Origin: [Leptolyngbya] sp. JSC-1 | Lineage (GTDB): Bacteria > Cyanobacteriota > Cyanobacteriia > Elainellales > Elainellaceae | Assembly (NCBI GenBank): GCA_000733415.1 | Contig: KL662191.1 | Span: 1,902,978-1,966,977, forward strand | Direction: 5' to 3' | Length of the DNA stretch: 64,000 nucleotides | Shown here: piece by piece, positions 52,976 to 61,251 of the stretch | How the letters are laid out: every line of letters begins with the position of its first letter | Position numbering within the stretch: the stretch's first letter is position 1 | Notes under the pieces: model-generated | What the model was told of the DNA's origin: nothing | Database searches by the model: none | Seen by the model: the letters and a program-made list of their open reading frames with translations, nothing else | Translations under genes and position numbers: made by a program

Positions 52976-54514
52976 TCAAAGACGAATTGGTAAACGGATT
53001 TGAAATCGGGTATTGCCGGGTTCTGAAGAAACGCGCAAATCGCCTTGGTGCTGTTCCACAATGATTCGATAAGCAATATGCAAGCCTAATCCTGTGCCCC
53101 GACCTACGCCCTTGGTTGTGAAGAAAGGCGCAAAAATCTGCGACCGTATTTCGGCGGGTATCCCCGGACCGTTATCAATAATTTCGACTAGAATCGTCTC
53201 GTTTTCTCGCCGGGTATGGATCTGAATCGTTGGTGTGGCTTGTTTATTGAAATCTGCCAGCGCATCAATGGCATTATCAATCAGATTAGTCCACACCTGA
53301 TTCAGTTCGCTTCCATAGGCTGTAATTCGAGGCAACTGTCGGTCATACTGCCGTGTCACTTCAATGCCTTGCTTAAGTTTGTGTCTTAACATGATCAGGG
53401 TGCTTTCTAGCCCTTCGTGGATATCAATGTCCTGAAGTGGAGCTTGATCCATGTAGGAGTAGTCTTTGACTGCTTTGACCATTTGACCAATCCGCTCAGT
53501 AGCGTGGTCTAGCTCATCGAACAGCCTCAGCTCGGTTAGGCTGGCCTCTAGCCAGATCAGCACCGCCTGTAGTGCCGATGCAGGCAGTTGGGACGCGATC
53601 TGGGTTAGAGATTCAACATCCAGTCCGGCACTAACCAGGGTAGGAGCCAAGCGCCAGCAGTCGGAAACACCTTGAACGTGCAACCAATCCATCATTTCAT
53701 CTTCGCGGTCGCTCTGGGTGAGGGGATCGAGAACCACCGCATGGGTAGCCTGCTGCATCAGGGTCTGGTGCAGTTCAGCCAGCCAAGCCTGCTGAGCGCA
53801 TGATAGATGATGGTGTAGTTCCAATGTGGCGGCTTTGAGGGTTTGGGAAGTTTCACGCAGTTGCTGGGTGGAACGCTGGGCGGCTGAGGCAGGATTGTTT
53901 AATTCGTGGGCTAGACCGGCAGCCAGAGTGCCTAAGGCCACCATCTTTTGCCGATGTTGAGACAGGAATTGCACTGCCTGCATGCGTTTTGCCATCGTGC
54001 TGAGAATGGTGGTAGTTACACAGGGGCAAGAAGCCAGCAATTCCCAAAAAGCCGTTACGCCCAGTTCAAAAATGTGACAGTAGCTAATGGCGCGTCCAGC
54101 GGCCCAAAAATGGGTTTCGCCCGTCAGCACCGGCAGTTCACCGAATAGGGTATCAGCACCGTAGGTGGTCAGCAGCACATCCTGGTTGCCTTCGCGCTTG
54201 GTGATACCAACCTCGCCTTCTAGTAGCACAAACACATGATCGGCTGGATCACCCTGGGCACGGTGCAACTGTCCTGGCTCTAACCAGACTTCGTTGCCCT
54301 GTTGCAGCAACCAATTTAGCCGCTCTTCCGGTAATTTGGCAAAGATGGGAACTTGACGCAGTCGTTCAACGGTTAAGTCGCGAGGAAGAGGTTGTGTATC
54401 AATCTTGATTTCAGCTTCCGCATCATTATGCGTACTACTATATGTACTAGTATATGTCCCAGATATTTCTACTTTTGCCCTAGCTTCGTTTGACTGAGTT
54501 GGTTCTATGGCCAT
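52976..54514 (-). CDS. Histidine kinase with N-terminal Crp-like domain (copy A)
   Basis: A 512-aa soluble sensor kinase. A cyclic-nucleotide-binding-like domain (about 55-165, IFAKLPEERLNWLL, FGELPVLTGETHFWAAGRA) is joined to a HisKA domain with His203 in LAAGLAHELNNPASAAQ and a full HATPase (NQVWTNLIDNAIDAL, DNGPGIP, FFTTKGVGRGTGLGL). The Crp-like fold lacks the Arg-Ser/Thr-Ala phosphate-binding motif, so cAMP binding is doubtful. It is paralogous to the 55317-56789 kinase. It is the last gene of the minus-strand signalling cluster. Confidence 0.92.
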   Translation of the reverse strand: MAIEPTQSNEARAKVEISGTYTSTYSSTHNDAEAEIKIDTQPLPRDLTVERLRQVPIFAKLPEERLNWLLQQGNEVWLEPGQLHRAQGDPADHVFVLLEGEVGITKREGNQDVLLTTYGADTLFGELPVLTGETHFWAAGRAISYCHIFELGVTAFWELLASCPCVTTTILSTMAKRMQAVQFLSQHRQKMVALGTLAAGLAHELNNPASAAQRSTQQLRETSQTLKAATLELHHHLSCAQQAWLAELHQTLMQQATHAVVLDPLTQSDREDEMMDWLHVQGVSDCWRLAPTLVSAGLDVESLTQIASQLPASALQAVLIWLEASLTELRLFDELDHATERIGQMVKAVKDYSYMDQAPLQDIDIHEGLESTLIMLRHKLKQGIEVTRQYDRQLPRITAYGSELNQVWTNLIDNAIDALADFNKQATPTIQIHTRRENETILVEIIDNGPGIPAEIRSQIFAPFFTTKGVGRGTGLGLHIAYRIIVEQHQGDLRVSSEPGNTRFQIRLPIRL

Positions 54515-54645
54515 ATCTTACCTCGTTCTCATAGTATCTAATTTCGATAGGCAAAGCGTTATAGATGACTGCTTGAAACTACATACTGAAAAACTGCTGC
54601 AATTGAAAAACCAACATTCAGGATCTAAACTCGTAAGTGACTCCC

Positions 54646-55284
54646 CTAATCAAACTCAGTAGCCCATTCCGGATGCTGCCAATGCTCATATAACCGCAGG
54701 ATTTGGTTAGGTAGGACGCGACCGAGAGAAAGTTCAGGCAGAGCATGCACTGGGAAAAAATCGATGGCATCAGTTTCGATGCTAGTTGCGGGTTCGCCTC
54801 CAATCAACTCACAGAGAAAAAACAGTTTATAGGCGTGAAATTGGTGCGGTGGATGAGGATGCTTGTTGCGGTCATAGAGCGCGGCCAATTTGATCACGCG
54901 AGTTTGATAGCCAGATTCTTCGTATACTTCGCGGACAACCGCTTCGCTGGGTGGTTCTCCTACATCGACCCAACCGCCTGGTAGAGTCCACTTTTGATCT
55001 TCTCGTTCTAGCACCAGCAGGACCTGGTCATCCTGAAATACAGCTCCACGAGCATCAACCTTGGGAGTCGCATAGCCCTGCTGCTGGGCAAACAAATCAT
55101 AAATGGATTGGGGATCTGCATCGGTATATCCAGCCATCATTTCGCTGGCGATGGTCAAAATTTGCTTGAACCGCTCCACGTCGTAGGGATTTTCAGTAAA
55201 GGTGAGGCCGTTTTGGGCGATAGCTTGCAGCCGCTGTGCCCAGTAGAGCCACTGCAATCCAGCTTGAGTTTCGGGTGGTGTCAT
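54646..55284 (-). CDS. Nudix hydrolase
   Basis: A 212-aa pyrophosphohydrolase. An N-terminal helical domain (about 1-60, LQWLYWAQRLQAIAQNGL) typical of one ADP-ribose/nucleoside-diphosphate group precedes the Nudix box GGWVDVGEPPSEAVVREVYEESGY, written here in two overlapping pieces GGWVDVGEPPSEAVV and REVYEESGY, with all catalytic Glu present. Start ATG 55284 has AGGAAAG upstream and avoids overlap with the neighbouring kinase. It sits between the two kinases, all on one strand. The substrate may be a nucleotide sugar or NADH-type compound (inference). Confidence 0.9.
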   Translation of the reverse strand: MTPPETQAGLQWLYWAQRLQAIAQNGLTFTENPYDVERFKQILTIASEMMAGYTDADPQSIYDLFAQQQGYATPKVDARGAVFQDDQVLLVLEREDQKWTLPGGWVDVGEPPSEAVVREVYEESGYQTRVIKLAALYDRNKHPHPPHQFHAYKLFFLCELIGGEPATSIETDAIDFFPVHALPELSLGRVLPNQILRLYEHWQHPEWATEFD

Positions 55285-55316
55285 GGTGCTTTCCTGATCG
55301 AGGTTATAGAACACTA

Positions 55317-56789
55317 TCAGAGCTGACATTCTACCGAACAACTGCCGTTCGCATCAGAGTTTTGATCGGAGCGCTCAATCGGCAAACAGATCGAAAACTT
55401 GGTTTCTCCGGGTTTAGAGGTGACGCGAATATCGCCGTGATGCCGCTGCACAACAATCCGCCGCACAATATCTAAGCCTAAACCGGAGCCATCGCCCACG
55501 CCTTTAGTAGTAAAGAAGGGTTCAAAGATGCGCGACTGGATCTCTGGAGGAATTCCAGCAGCGTTGTCAGTAATGTCAACCAGAATTTTAGCGTTTAAGC
55601 GAGCAGTGTGAATCGAGATGGTTGGCATATAGTTGGCATTGCCGTTCTGCTCTTGCTGTTGAGCTTCCTTCTTAAGGGCATAGACAGCATTGTCTAGGAT
55701 ATTAGTCCAGACTTGATTTAATTCGCTGCCATAAGCATTGATTTTCGGTAAATTAACAGCATAGTCACGGTTGACCGTAATTCCATATTTAAGTTTGTGA
55801 TGCAGGATGGTCAGGGTATTTTCCAATCCTTCATGGATATCGATCTCCTGCAGCGGAGCCTGATCCATATAGGAATAGGATTTGATCGCTTTGACAAGCT
55901 GAGAAATTCGAGTTGTGCTTTGTTCAATTTCGTTGACCAAGCCGGCTAAGGCAAGGGTTTCGCCCAGCCAGTTCAGCGCCTCGGTCAGGGCGGCTGGATC
56001 GAGATGGGTCGCGAGGGCGTCTAAGCGAGCAGTATCGATACCACCAGCCACTAATGTCGGAGCTAGCTTCCAGCCATTAGCAATATTATGTTCACCAAGC
56101 CAGTCAGCTAGGGATTCTTCTCGGTCACTTTGGGTCAGGGGGTCTAAACGGGGTGCTTTGGCACTGTAGGTTAAGGCGTCTTGCTGCAAGTCTAGAATTA
56201 ACTCGCGCTGCCCTTCTGGAAAAAGCTGATCGCAGAGCTTGAGTAAACGAGTTTGAATTGAGCCAATCGACTCCCGCAGGAGCTTGGCGGCTCGTTGTCC
56301 GGCGGCAGCAGGGTTGTTCAGCTCATGCGCGAGTCCAGCAGAGAGTCTACCAAGTGCAGCCAGCTTTTCCTGTTGACGCACTAGAATTTCAGCTTCGCGC
56401 GATCGTCCGGCCATTGCCGATAAAATTACCGCTGCACCTTGGGAACATTCGGCAAGCGCCTGTTTAAAGGTCTCTGGATCGATCTCTAGAACCCGGGTGG
56501 GGCCAATGGCGCGAGCGGTTGCCGTGGCCGGTTTGCCGACAATCATGGAAATTTCGCCGGTAAATTCACCAGGATCATGTAGCGCCAGAATTTGCTCTTC
56601 CATGCCTATGCGGCGGGTGATTTGCACCTGCCCTTCCAGCACAACATAAAACTGGTAGGACGGGTCGCCTTCCTGGAAAATAATCTGGCCTGGATTAAGC
56701 TGGAGTTCCTGTCCGTGAGCTTTTAGCCGATCGAGTTCCTCATCCGAAAGCTTGGGAAACAGTTCCGATTCCTGGGTGGTGGAATTCAT
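55317..56789 (-). CDS. Histidine kinase with N-terminal Crp-like domain (copy B)
   Basis: A 490-aa soluble sensor kinase with the same layout as the copy at 52976-54514: Crp-like domain (about 10-120, GEFTGEISMIVGKPATATARA), HisKA with His155 in LSAGLAHELNNPAAAGQ, and HATPase (NQVWTNILDNAVYAL, FFTTKGVGDGSGLGL). The Crp-like domain lacks the arginine of the canonical phosphate-binding cassette. It is the likely partner of the response regulator-flavoprotein 90 bp upstream. Confidence 0.92.
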   Translation of the reverse strand: MNSTTQESELFPKLSDEELDRLKAHGQELQLNPGQIIFQEGDPSYQFYVVLEGQVQITRRIGMEEQILALHDPGEFTGEISMIVGKPATATARAIGPTRVLEIDPETFKQALAECSQGAAVILSAMAGRSREAEILVRQQEKLAALGRLSAGLAHELNNPAAAGQRAAKLLRESIGSIQTRLLKLCDQLFPEGQRELILDLQQDALTYSAKAPRLDPLTQSDREESLADWLGEHNIANGWKLAPTLVAGGIDTARLDALATHLDPAALTEALNWLGETLALAGLVNEIEQSTTRISQLVKAIKSYSYMDQAPLQEIDIHEGLENTLTILHHKLKYGITVNRDYAVNLPKINAYGSELNQVWTNILDNAVYALKKEAQQQEQNGNANYMPTISIHTARLNAKILVDITDNAAGIPPEIQSRIFEPFFTTKGVGDGSGLGLDIVRRIVVQRHHGDIRVTSKPGETKFSICLPIERSDQNSDANGSCSVECQL

Positions 56790-56879
56790 AGGGGTTGTAC
56801 CAATTCTCAGTTTTGAGTTTTGCGTGACGAGTTTTGCGCGACGACGTTTAGCACCTTGTCAAAGCAATCAAAGCAACCT

Positions 56880-58541
56880 TCAAACTTTACTGAGATAGCG
56901 GTGAATAAACTGCACCGCAATGGAACCTTCGCCAACGCCCGAGGCAACTCGCTTAACGGAGCCATAGCGCACATCACCAGCCACAAAAATACCGGGAACG
57001 CTGGATTCGAGCAAAAACGGATCGCGGTCGAGGGCCCAGCCTTTGGGGCGCTGTCGGTCTCGCAGCAAATCCAACCCAGCCAGGATGAAGCCCTGCTGAT
57101 CGCGCTCTACGACGCCATTTAACCAGTCGGTCTGGGGCATAGCTCCAATAAAAATAAACAGGGACTTGGCCGGCAACGTTTCGCGGCTGCCACTGCTGGA
57201 ATCGGCCACGACAATCTTTTCTAAGCTAGTTTCACCGTGCACTTCAACCACACTGCAATAGGGACGCACGGTAATGTTAGGCGTGGATTCGATTTGATCA
57301 ATCAGGTATTGCGACATGCTCTTGGTGAGGGATTCGCCTCGCACCAGCATTGTGACGTGCTCTGCATATTTAGAAAAGTGCATGGCAGCCTGTCCGGCGG
57401 AGTTGGCTCCTCCCACGACGTAGACTTCTTCGCCTTTGCAGGCAATCGCTTCAGTCATAGCTGCGCCATAGTAGACGCCCGCACCATAAAGCCGATCCAT
57501 ACCAGGCACAGCCAGTTTGCGGTAAGAGACGCCCGTGGCAATCAGCAGAGCATGACAGCTAATTTCGCTGCCGTCGGCCAAGCTAACAATCCGATAAGGA
57601 TCTTCGATTCGAACACCTTTAGCTTCCTGAGGAGTCAGGATTTCGACCCCAAATCGCCGCGCTTGGGCTACGGCTCGACGAGCCAAATCACCGCCGCTTA
57701 AGCCGCTGGGAAAGCCGAGGTAGTTTTCAATTCGAGAACTGGAGCCGGCCTGACCACCGGGAGCCTCCCGCTCGATCATCACCGTACTCAACCCTTCGGA
57801 CGCACCATATACGGCTGCTGCTAGCCCTGCTGGACCGCCGCCCACAATCAGCAAATCATAGAAAGGGCGTTCGGCCTGGGTGCGCAGACCAATTTTTTCA
57901 GCAATCTGAACGTTACTCGGTTTAACTAATCGCTCACCGTCCGGAAACAGCACCAGCGGGAGCTGGGCTTTGCAATCCGCTTCGGCATAGGTGACCAGTT
58001 GTTTAGCTTCCTGAAGTTCAATGTCGAGCCACTGATAGGGAATTTGATTGCGAGCCAGAAAATCCTTAACTTGGTGCGACTGGGGCGACCAGCGGTTGCC
58101 AACCACGCGGATACCGTCGAAGGGTGGACGAAATGAGGCCAGCCAATCATCGAGCAAATCATTGAGCACCGGGTAGAGTTTTTCCTCGGGCGGATCCCAC
58201 GGTTTTAGCAAATAATACTGCAAGCGGGCAGAGTTGATGGCTCGAATGGCGGCATCGGTGTCAGCGTAGGCGGTGAGCAGTACCCGTTGAGCATTGGGAA
58301 ACATGGGCATCGCCTGTTCTAATAACTCAATTCCGCTCATCTGCGGCATGCGCTGGTCCACCAGAAACAGGGCAACCGATTCGTTCCGCAACTTTAGCTG
58401 CTGCAATACATCGAGCGCAGCCTGACCGGAATCAGCTCGAATAATCCGAAACCGATCACCATACTGTTGCCGTAAATCACGCGCGATTGCTTGCAGAACT
58501 TCTGGATCGTCATCAACGGTCAGAATTACAGGTCTTGCCAT
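56880..58541 (-). CDS. Response regulator fused to Grx-like and TrxR-like domains, redox cysteines lost
   Basis: A 553-aa three-part protein. (1) Receiver domain 1-125 with acidic pocket VDDDPE, phospho-acceptor Asp62 in LFLVDQRMPQMSG, Thr90 and Lys113. (2) Glutaredoxin-like domain about 143-220, where WSPQS (151-155) replaces the CPxC. (3) Thioredoxin-reductase-like flavoprotein about 226-553: FAD motif VGGGPAGLAAAVYG, NAD(P) motif VVGGANSAGQAAM, FAD motif VAGDVRYG. In place of the reductase CxxC there is YYGAAM (357-362). Only four scattered cysteines exist. It therefore keeps FAD and NAD(P)H sites but not dithiol chemistry; it probably senses or reports redox state. The fusion is known in other bacteria as a fused response regulator/thioredoxin-disulfide reductase. 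Confidence 0.92.
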   Translation of the reverse strand: MARPVILTVDDDPEVLQAIARDLRQQYGDRFRIIRADSGQAALDVLQQLKLRNESVALFLVDQRMPQMSGIELLEQAMPMFPNAQRVLLTAYADTDAAIRAINSARLQYYLLKPWDPPEEKLYPVLNDLLDDWLASFRPPFDGIRVVGNRWSPQSHQVKDFLARNQIPYQWLDIELQEAKQLVTYAEADCKAQLPLVLFPDGERLVKPSNVQIAEKIGLRTQAERPFYDLLIVGGGPAGLAAAVYGASEGLSTVMIEREAPGGQAGSSSRIENYLGFPSGLSGGDLARRAVAQARRFGVEILTPQEAKGVRIEDPYRIVSLADGSEISCHALLIATGVSYRKLAVPGMDRLYGAGVYYGAAMTEAIACKGEEVYVVGGANSAGQAAMHFSKYAEHVTMLVRGESLTKSMSQYLIDQIESTPNITVRPYCSVVEVHGETSLEKIVVADSSSGSRETLPAKSLFIFIGAMPQTDWLNGVVERDQQGFILAGLDLLRDRQRPKGWALDRDPFLLESSVPGIFVAGDVRYGSVKRVASGVGEGSIAVQFIHRYLSKV

Positions 58542-58678
58542 GAGGAAGGGCGGGGTGGAGAGATTTTGATGATCACTCCTTATGCTAGAGCTGATATTGC
58601 TTCACATCAACTAATCGAATGGCTAGGTGGTTCTGCCGCCGCCCAAGATTAACCTAGTTGCAGTTCTGTAAAAATAGT

Positions 58679-58706
58679 GTTACTTTTATTTACATAAGTT
58701 TACAAA
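58679..58706 (+). promoter_or_regulatory. HLR1 array (RpaB site) upstream of hli
   Basis: TTTACATA (58689-58696), AG, TTTACAAA (58699-58706) fits the HLR1 consensus exactly: two (G/T)TTACA(A/T)(A/T) repeats separated by two bases. GTTACTTT at 58679-58686 is a third, one-mismatch repeat in the same 10-bp phase. RpaB binds HLR1 and controls high-light-responsive genes such as hli. It lies 27 bp before the hli start. Confidence 0.8.
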
Positions 58707-58733
58707 AAACGCAGTTGTTTTAAGGAAGGGACC

Positions 58734-58946
58734 ATGAGAAGCGGTACAGTTACTGAAGAGCAAGGCCGGTTGAACAACTATGCAATCGAGCCAAAGATGT
58801 ATGTGATGGAAGAACAACAAACCGGCTTCACGGCCCATGCAGAGAAGCTGAATGGCCGTTTGGCGATGCTGGGCTTTATTTCGCTGCTGGTACTAGAGGC
58901 TGTCACCGGGCATGGGTTGATTGGGCTACTGTCAAATTTGCAGTAG
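58734..58946 (+). CDS. hli: High-light-inducible chlorophyll-binding protein (Hlip)
   Basis: A 70-aa one-helix thylakoid membrane protein. The chlorophyll-binding motif HAEKLNGRLAMLGFISLLVLE is present as HAEKLNGRLAMLGF plus SLLVLE; it matches ExxNGRxAMxGF. Hlips bind chlorophyll and carotenoids, aid photosystem II repair and dissipate excess energy. Start ATG 58734 follows AAGGAAGGG. The promoter carries HLR1 repeats. It is monocistronic. Confidence 0.95.
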   Translation: MRSGTVTEEQGRLNNYAIEPKMYVMEEQQTGFTAHAEKLNGRLAMLGFISLLVLEAVTGHGLIGLLSNLQ

Positions 58947-59305
58947 GCTGCTTTAGAGAAACTCAAAGAGGGTGAAAGGGAAAGTCAATGTTGAATCGTG
59001 TGTCGGTTCATTAGCCGTTCAGGCAAGGACTAGCGGGTCAAGCTCCGCTGTCGGCTTTACCTTTCCAACCCCGCATCTAAGCTGACAGTTTGATCAATAG
59101 CTTTTCAATATCTTTGTTTTTGAAAGCACGGGTAACTGTTGTTGCCCAATTTTATACTAGTAGTTTTTTAGGCTACGTTCTTATAGCCGTCGCCACAACA
59201 GTTAGGGCAGAGACATTGTTGTGGGCGCGAAGCGTGCCCACAGCGATCCCCTATCTCTTTTGGCAAGCACTACAAACACTTTTTATTACATACTCTCTAA
59301 AGTAA
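58947..59305. other. Spacer holding MITE copy 2
   Basis: 359 bp between hli and the convergent FAD oxidoreductase. It contains the MITE-like element at 59181-59275 and no gene. Confidence 0.65.
59181..59275 (+). mobile_element. MITE-like repeat, copy 2 (about 95 bp)
   Basis: Starts TTATAGCCGTCGCC and ends GGCAAGCACTACAA. It aligns end to end with the reverse complement of 5825-5937, sharing CCACAACAGTTAGG, GTTGTGGG and CCTATCTCTT, and lacks the 17-bp internal duplication. The core loop is inverted relative to copy 1. No coding capacity. Confidence 0.65.
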
Positions 59306-60892
59306 TTACACTGTGTAGATTGGTACGCCCATCAGTTTCTCGAATAGGGCTACGTTTTGAGTTTCGACTGGGTCGTAAATGCCGTAAATTTTGGGCAATC
59401 TACCGGTGGCGATCAGAACGTTGCGGATTTCGATGTTGCTAAAGCTGTTTAGCTCTCGGTTAGTTAGCAGAGCCAGACAGGCAGCGATGCCAATTCCTTG
59501 GCCAACAGCGACATTGTATTCAACGATTCGGCCTGCGGTACTAGCCGCACCTTCAAATCCAGAGGCAGGGCCGAGCACGGCCAGATTAGGGAAGGCTTTC
59601 AGCAGTGCATGACGCATTCCCACGTTAAACAGCGGCGATTTGAACTTAGCTTGAGGCGCACCCACCTCTACCACCCGTTCCTCTAGGCCGCGAATGCCGC
59701 CACGGGCATCAAAGGCATAGCCAAAGCTACCCAAGGCTTCGTAGTCGTAGACGCCGCCCGCCATCATTTGAGCACCCGTTAAGGGCTGAACTGCACCGAG
59801 AATATTGCCCGCGTGGCGAATGTAGAGTTCCGAAGCAGGCTTGACGCTGGTCGCACCCAAGCTTTTGAACCACTGTGCGATGGCGTTCATCTCCTCTAGC
59901 ATTTTAGGCGTGGGTTTGGCATTGTTGCGGGCCAGGGCTTCGGCTTCAGCAGCGGTGACATAGAACAATAACCCGTTCCACGACAGCCGATTCGTGCCCG
60001 GCAGGATGGCAACGTTGGGATTATCTAGGATTGAGCCAGTGGCCACCAGATCCATCTTGGTGCCGCGATAGGAATGGTAGGCAATTGGCAATGCTTCACT
60101 GTAGACATCGATATAGTCCACGCCAATATCCATCCGCTTCAAGCGACCGTCATCGAAATACAACTCGCGGATAATTTTTGCCTTATAGGCGGGGTCAAAT
60201 CCGGCAGCAATATCGAGCCAGCGCTGGGCTTCGCGGTCGTTAGGGTTGGTCAAGCGCTTCAGGTAGGTGTCTTCTGCAATCCGCAGTTGGGAGGTGCTCA
60301 AGCCTTCGGTTTCAAATACCAGCGTCACGGCTAGCTCTGATTCGGGTAAACCCAGCGTGCTATAGCCCGTGGACTTGCGCACACCCGCAGCTTGAGCCAA
60401 CTCGGCATTTACCGTGCAGTCGATGAACTGTTTGCCCAGATACACCTCACCCCGCTTCAGTTTGATGCCGGTAATGCGGGAGCCATCCATGATTAACGAA
60501 TCCACATCCACACGGCTGAGGATATCTACGCCAGCTTCGCCCAGCATTTGCCGCAGTACAGTGTTAGCGCGGTCTGGATCGAGCGATACTTTGGCTACCC
60601 CAACCCGGCTAATGAACTCCCTGTACACGGCTGGCGGATCGCCAAAATCATCGAGCTGGAACTGCTGCCGAGTACCATAGGGAATGCTACTGCGATCCAG
60701 ATAGGCCAAACGCCCCCGCACCAAATGCCCACCGATCCCGTCTTGAGCACTGGCCTTGAGCATCAGTAAGCTGCGGGGAAACCGATTGGTGCGGCGACGG
60801 TATTCGCGGGCGGCAGTCACAATTGCCAAAATTCCAGGCACTTCATCGCCAAAGCAGATGAAATCATAGGAGCGAGTGGGGGATTGGGTCAT
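59306..60892 (-). CDS. FAD-dependent oxidoreductase (FAD_oxidored family)
   Basis: A 528-aa flavoprotein. It has an unusual N-terminus (YDFICFGDEVPGILAIVTAA) in place of a classic GxGxxG, then LDPDRANTVLRQMLGEAGVDIL, QFIDCTVNAELAQAAG, and a C-terminal FAD region LAVLGPASGFEGAASTAGR. The length and order match the FAD-dependent oxidoreductases of the PF12831 type. It has no signal peptide. The substrate is unknown, and neighbours give no clue. Confidence 0.85.
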   Translation of the reverse strand: MTQSPTRSYDFICFGDEVPGILAIVTAAREYRRRTNRFPRSLLMLKASAQDGIGGHLVRGRLAYLDRSSIPYGTRQQFQLDDFGDPPAVYREFISRVGVAKVSLDPDRANTVLRQMLGEAGVDILSRVDVDSLIMDGSRITGIKLKRGEVYLGKQFIDCTVNAELAQAAGVRKSTGYSTLGLPESELAVTLVFETEGLSTSQLRIAEDTYLKRLTNPNDREAQRWLDIAAGFDPAYKAKIIRELYFDDGRLKRMDIGVDYIDVYSEALPIAYHSYRGTKMDLVATGSILDNPNVAILPGTNRLSWNGLLFYVTAAEAEALARNNAKPTPKMLEEMNAIAQWFKSLGATSVKPASELYIRHAGNILGAVQPLTGAQMMAGGVYDYEALGSFGYAFDARGGIRGLEERVVEVGAPQAKFKSPLFNVGMRHALLKAFPNLAVLGPASGFEGAASTAGRIVEYNVAVGQGIGIAACLALLTNRELNSFSNIEIRNVLIATGRLPKIYGIYDPVETQNVALFEKLMGVPIYTV

Positions 60893-61251
60893 AGGGGATA
60901 CTGGGGATCGCAGCTCATCAGTAACATCATTCCCTAAATGACTGAATCCGGAGAAAAAACGTTCAGATTTTTAGAAGGGCGATCATTGGACCGGTTGGGA
61001 GGATGGTAGCATTCCCAGATTGGGAGGATAGACACCTCACCGCCGAACAAGTGCTGAGCGCTGGAGAGTAGCGCACTACAGTAAATCGGAACCTGCCAAG
61101 CCAGTGGCCGCAATAATGACCGATTAACAAAGCCCATTAACAAAATAGTGAGGTTATGATGGTGACGTTTTTAGCCTCGTGGATCACTTCGCAAGCTTGA
61201 GCGGAGCGAGGTTCCGGGCACTGGATAACGTGATAGGAAAGCGGTGAAGAT
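60893..61251. other. Divergent spacer before the histidine kinase gene
   Basis: 359 bp. No gene, clear promoter or repeat was recognised. Confidence 0.45.
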
